Of a stretch of DNA of 64,000 nt, positions 63,786 to 64,000 are shown one piece after another. Position 1 is the stretch's first letter; every line of letters begins with the position of its first letter. Where the stretch lies: contig NC_059075.1 in the NCBI RefSeq assembly GCF_020497125.1, forward strand, positions 105,377,222-105,441,221, in the 5' to 3' direction. Position numbers and translations under genes: made by a program. The stretch comes from Mauremys mutica (Eukaryota; Chordata; Testudines; Geoemydidae). Below the pieces are notes generated by a model. That model was given only the letters and a program-made list of their open reading frames with translations, was not told the DNA's origin and did not search any database.

Positions 63786-64000
63786 ACTGCCTGCTTCTGC
63801 AGACAAAACCCAATGGAGTTCATTGGGAGTGCAGCCTGAGCAAGAACTTCAGAATTGAACCCCCAAAATGACCCTGTGCATGTTTTAGCTTCATGTCTTT
63901 TCTCATCTTGGGGGTGGGATCAGCTTTGAGTTGTTTTTCCTGCAAGAAAAAGGACACATGCAACTGACAAGAGACACCAAGATTGAATAATACCTTAAAT

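Noticed and set aside
31000..64000. Search for LDHA or another neighbour expected near GTF2H1
   Set aside because: In other vertebrates LDHA lies close to GTF2H1, but I found no recognisable lactate dehydrogenase exon on either strand.

Overview
The window is a stretch of vertebrate nuclear DNA, most likely from a turtle. The turtle call rests on the mixture of repeats: CR1 LINEs, DIRS-like tyrosine-recombinase retrotransposons, many hAT and PIF/Harbinger MITEs with 'GGTCTACACT'-type ends, Tigger/mariner MITEs, and a short retroposon ending in 'aacacggctgctactctgaaa' that I recall as very common in turtle genomes. No prokaryotic gene organisation, rRNA, tRNA or CRISPR is present.

The only host gene I can support is GTF2H1 (p62 subunit of TFIIH) on the + strand, from 3271 to about 30960. 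Twelve consecutive coding exons join in perfect phase into the C-terminal 432 residues and stop codon; the first exons, which encode the N-terminal PH-like domain, lie before base 1. Eleven introns are visible. Ten are GT-AG; the fourth (8756-10276) uses a GC-AG pair. The 3' UTR has poly(A) signals at 30912 and 30936.

The introns are full of mobile elements: two related hAT elements (983-1657 and a fold-back one at 4510-6519 carrying a mariner MITE), a non-LTR retrotransposon remnant (11480-12690), an internally deleted DIRS element (17412-21562) that fills most of one intron, a Harbinger-like MITE (22594-22873), a 190-bp hairpin (23264-23448), a 1.1-kb repeat arm (23920-25045), a CR1 LINE (26773-28392), a Tigger MITE (29032-29927) and a second Harbinger-like MITE (30133-30423).

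From 31 kb to 64 kb I see no host exon. The region is intergenic and made of old L2-like and CR1 copies with nested insertions (34.7-37.1 kb), Harbinger-like and hAT MITEs (38.2-52.3 kb, several with readable 8-bp target-site duplications), the inverted partner of the 24-kb repeat (47555-49745, split by a hAT element), MIR-type SINEs, a CR1 3' end (56725-57590) and a 4.9-kb PIF/Harbinger transposon (57732-62598). The Harbinger element still shows its two convergent genes: a truncated DDE transposase and a two-exon MYB-like protein gene with recognisable splice sites, both broken. A 115-codon open frame of unknown identity lies inside the MYB intron on the opposite strand.

All identifications come from reading the sequence and from family knowledge; no database search was run, and exact repeat family names and species are not claimed.
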